This document shows positions 6,505-6,735 of a DNA stretch of 6,735 nt, piece by piece. A program made the position numbers and the translations under genes. The DNA lies in assembly GCA_012515255.1 (NCBI GenBank), contig JAAYYR010000133.1:1-6735 (forward strand), given 5' to 3'. The notes beneath the pieces are model-generated. The model saw only the letters and a program-made list of their open reading frames with translations. It was not told the DNA's origin and did not search any database. How positions within the stretch are numbered: position 1 is the stretch's first letter; each line of letters starts with the position of its first letter. The stretch comes from Clostridia bacterium. Lineage in GTDB: Bacteria; Bacillota; Dehalobacteriia; UBA4068.

Positions 6505-6735
6505 ATGTTTTTGGTATATATGCTGATGGCAGCTAAGCCGGCGGGGGATATGGAGCAAGCAATTCGGGCGGCAAGAAAAATAATGAATGACTATGCGCCG
6601 CAGGCGGAGATGATCGCGGAGCATAATTTGACGCGGATTCTTAAGGCCTTTCGCGCGGAGCGTGTTTCCACGCAATGCTTCTGCGCCACCACCGGTTATG
6701 GCTATAATGACATGGGCCGCGATAAACTGGAGCAA
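6505..6735 (+). CDS. ynbB: YnbB/methionine gamma-lyase family PLP enzyme, 5' part (runs off the window)
   Basis: The open frame continues to the last base without a stop, so only the N-terminal 77 or fewer residues are visible. The segment HNLTRILKAFRAERVS followed by TTGYGYNDMGRDKLEQ matches the start of the YnbB family, PLP-dependent proteins of the Cys/Met metabolism fold annotated as 'aluminium resistance protein' or methionine gamma-lyase-like. The PLP-binding lysine lies beyond the window. In Bacillota this gene commonly follows hfq, which supports the call. The start is unresolved: ATGs at 6505, 6520, 6526 and 6550 are all in frame and none has a well-placed Shine-Dalgarno. A start at 6505 would be almost leaderless given the promoter proposed above. 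6550 has GGGGGA only one base upstream but gives an N-terminus of about the expected length. The real substrate is not deducible from this piece. Confidence 0.86.
   Translation, partial: MFLVYMLMAAKPAGDMEQAIRAARKIMNDYAPQAEMIAEHNLTRILKAFRAERVSTQCFCATTGYGYNDMGRDKLEQ

Noticed and set aside
6475..6735. 86-codon open frame on the - strand at the right end
   Set aside because: It overlaps the promoter-like region and the ynbB-family start. The + strand frame has clear family motifs (TGYGY...GRDKLE) while this one has none.

Overview
The window is a compact, co-directional stretch of bacterial chromosome. Every gene is on the + strand, with GC roughly in the mid-50s percent by eye. The order is minC - mutS - mutL - miaA - hfq - terminator - start of a YnbB-type PLP enzyme gene. 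The run mutS-mutL-miaA-hfq followed by a ynbB ('aluminium resistance'/methionine gamma-lyase family) gene is typical of Bacillota (Clostridia, Negativicutes and relatives). Strong AGGAGG-type ribosome binding sites, and a MutL with the endonuclease motif of organisms lacking MutH, fit that placement. I cannot name a genus from the sequence alone.

Layout: 1-26 holds only the ribosome binding site of minC; any upstream gene lies outside the window. minC (27-686) is followed after 3 bases by mutS (690-3320, TTG start). mutL overlaps the end of mutS by 8 bases (3313-5172). After a 24-base gap comes miaA (5197-6150), then hfq 2 bases later (6153-6389). A strong intrinsic terminator at 6413-6446 closes this unit. 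A promoter-like sequence (about 6467-6500) then precedes the 5' part of the ynbB-family gene, which runs off the right edge. No gene-free stretch exceeds 300 bases; the largest gap (6390-6504) holds the terminator and the promoter-like sequence.

How the genes work together: MutS recognises mismatches and MutL nicks the nascent strand, and both carry candidate beta-clamp-binding motifs. MiaA prenylates A37 of tRNAs that read UNN codons. Hfq is the RNA-binding Sm-like hexamer. MinC inhibits FtsZ polymerisation away from mid-cell. The spacing suggests one polycistronic transcript with translational coupling at the minC/mutS, mutS/mutL and miaA/hfq junctions. The least expected feature is a stand-alone minC, without minD or minE directly downstream, leading the mismatch-repair operon.

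I found no mobile element, CRISPR array, tRNA/rRNA gene, riboswitch or unrecognised gene. This is mostly an ordinary housekeeping region and I see no convincing evidence of an undescribed system.
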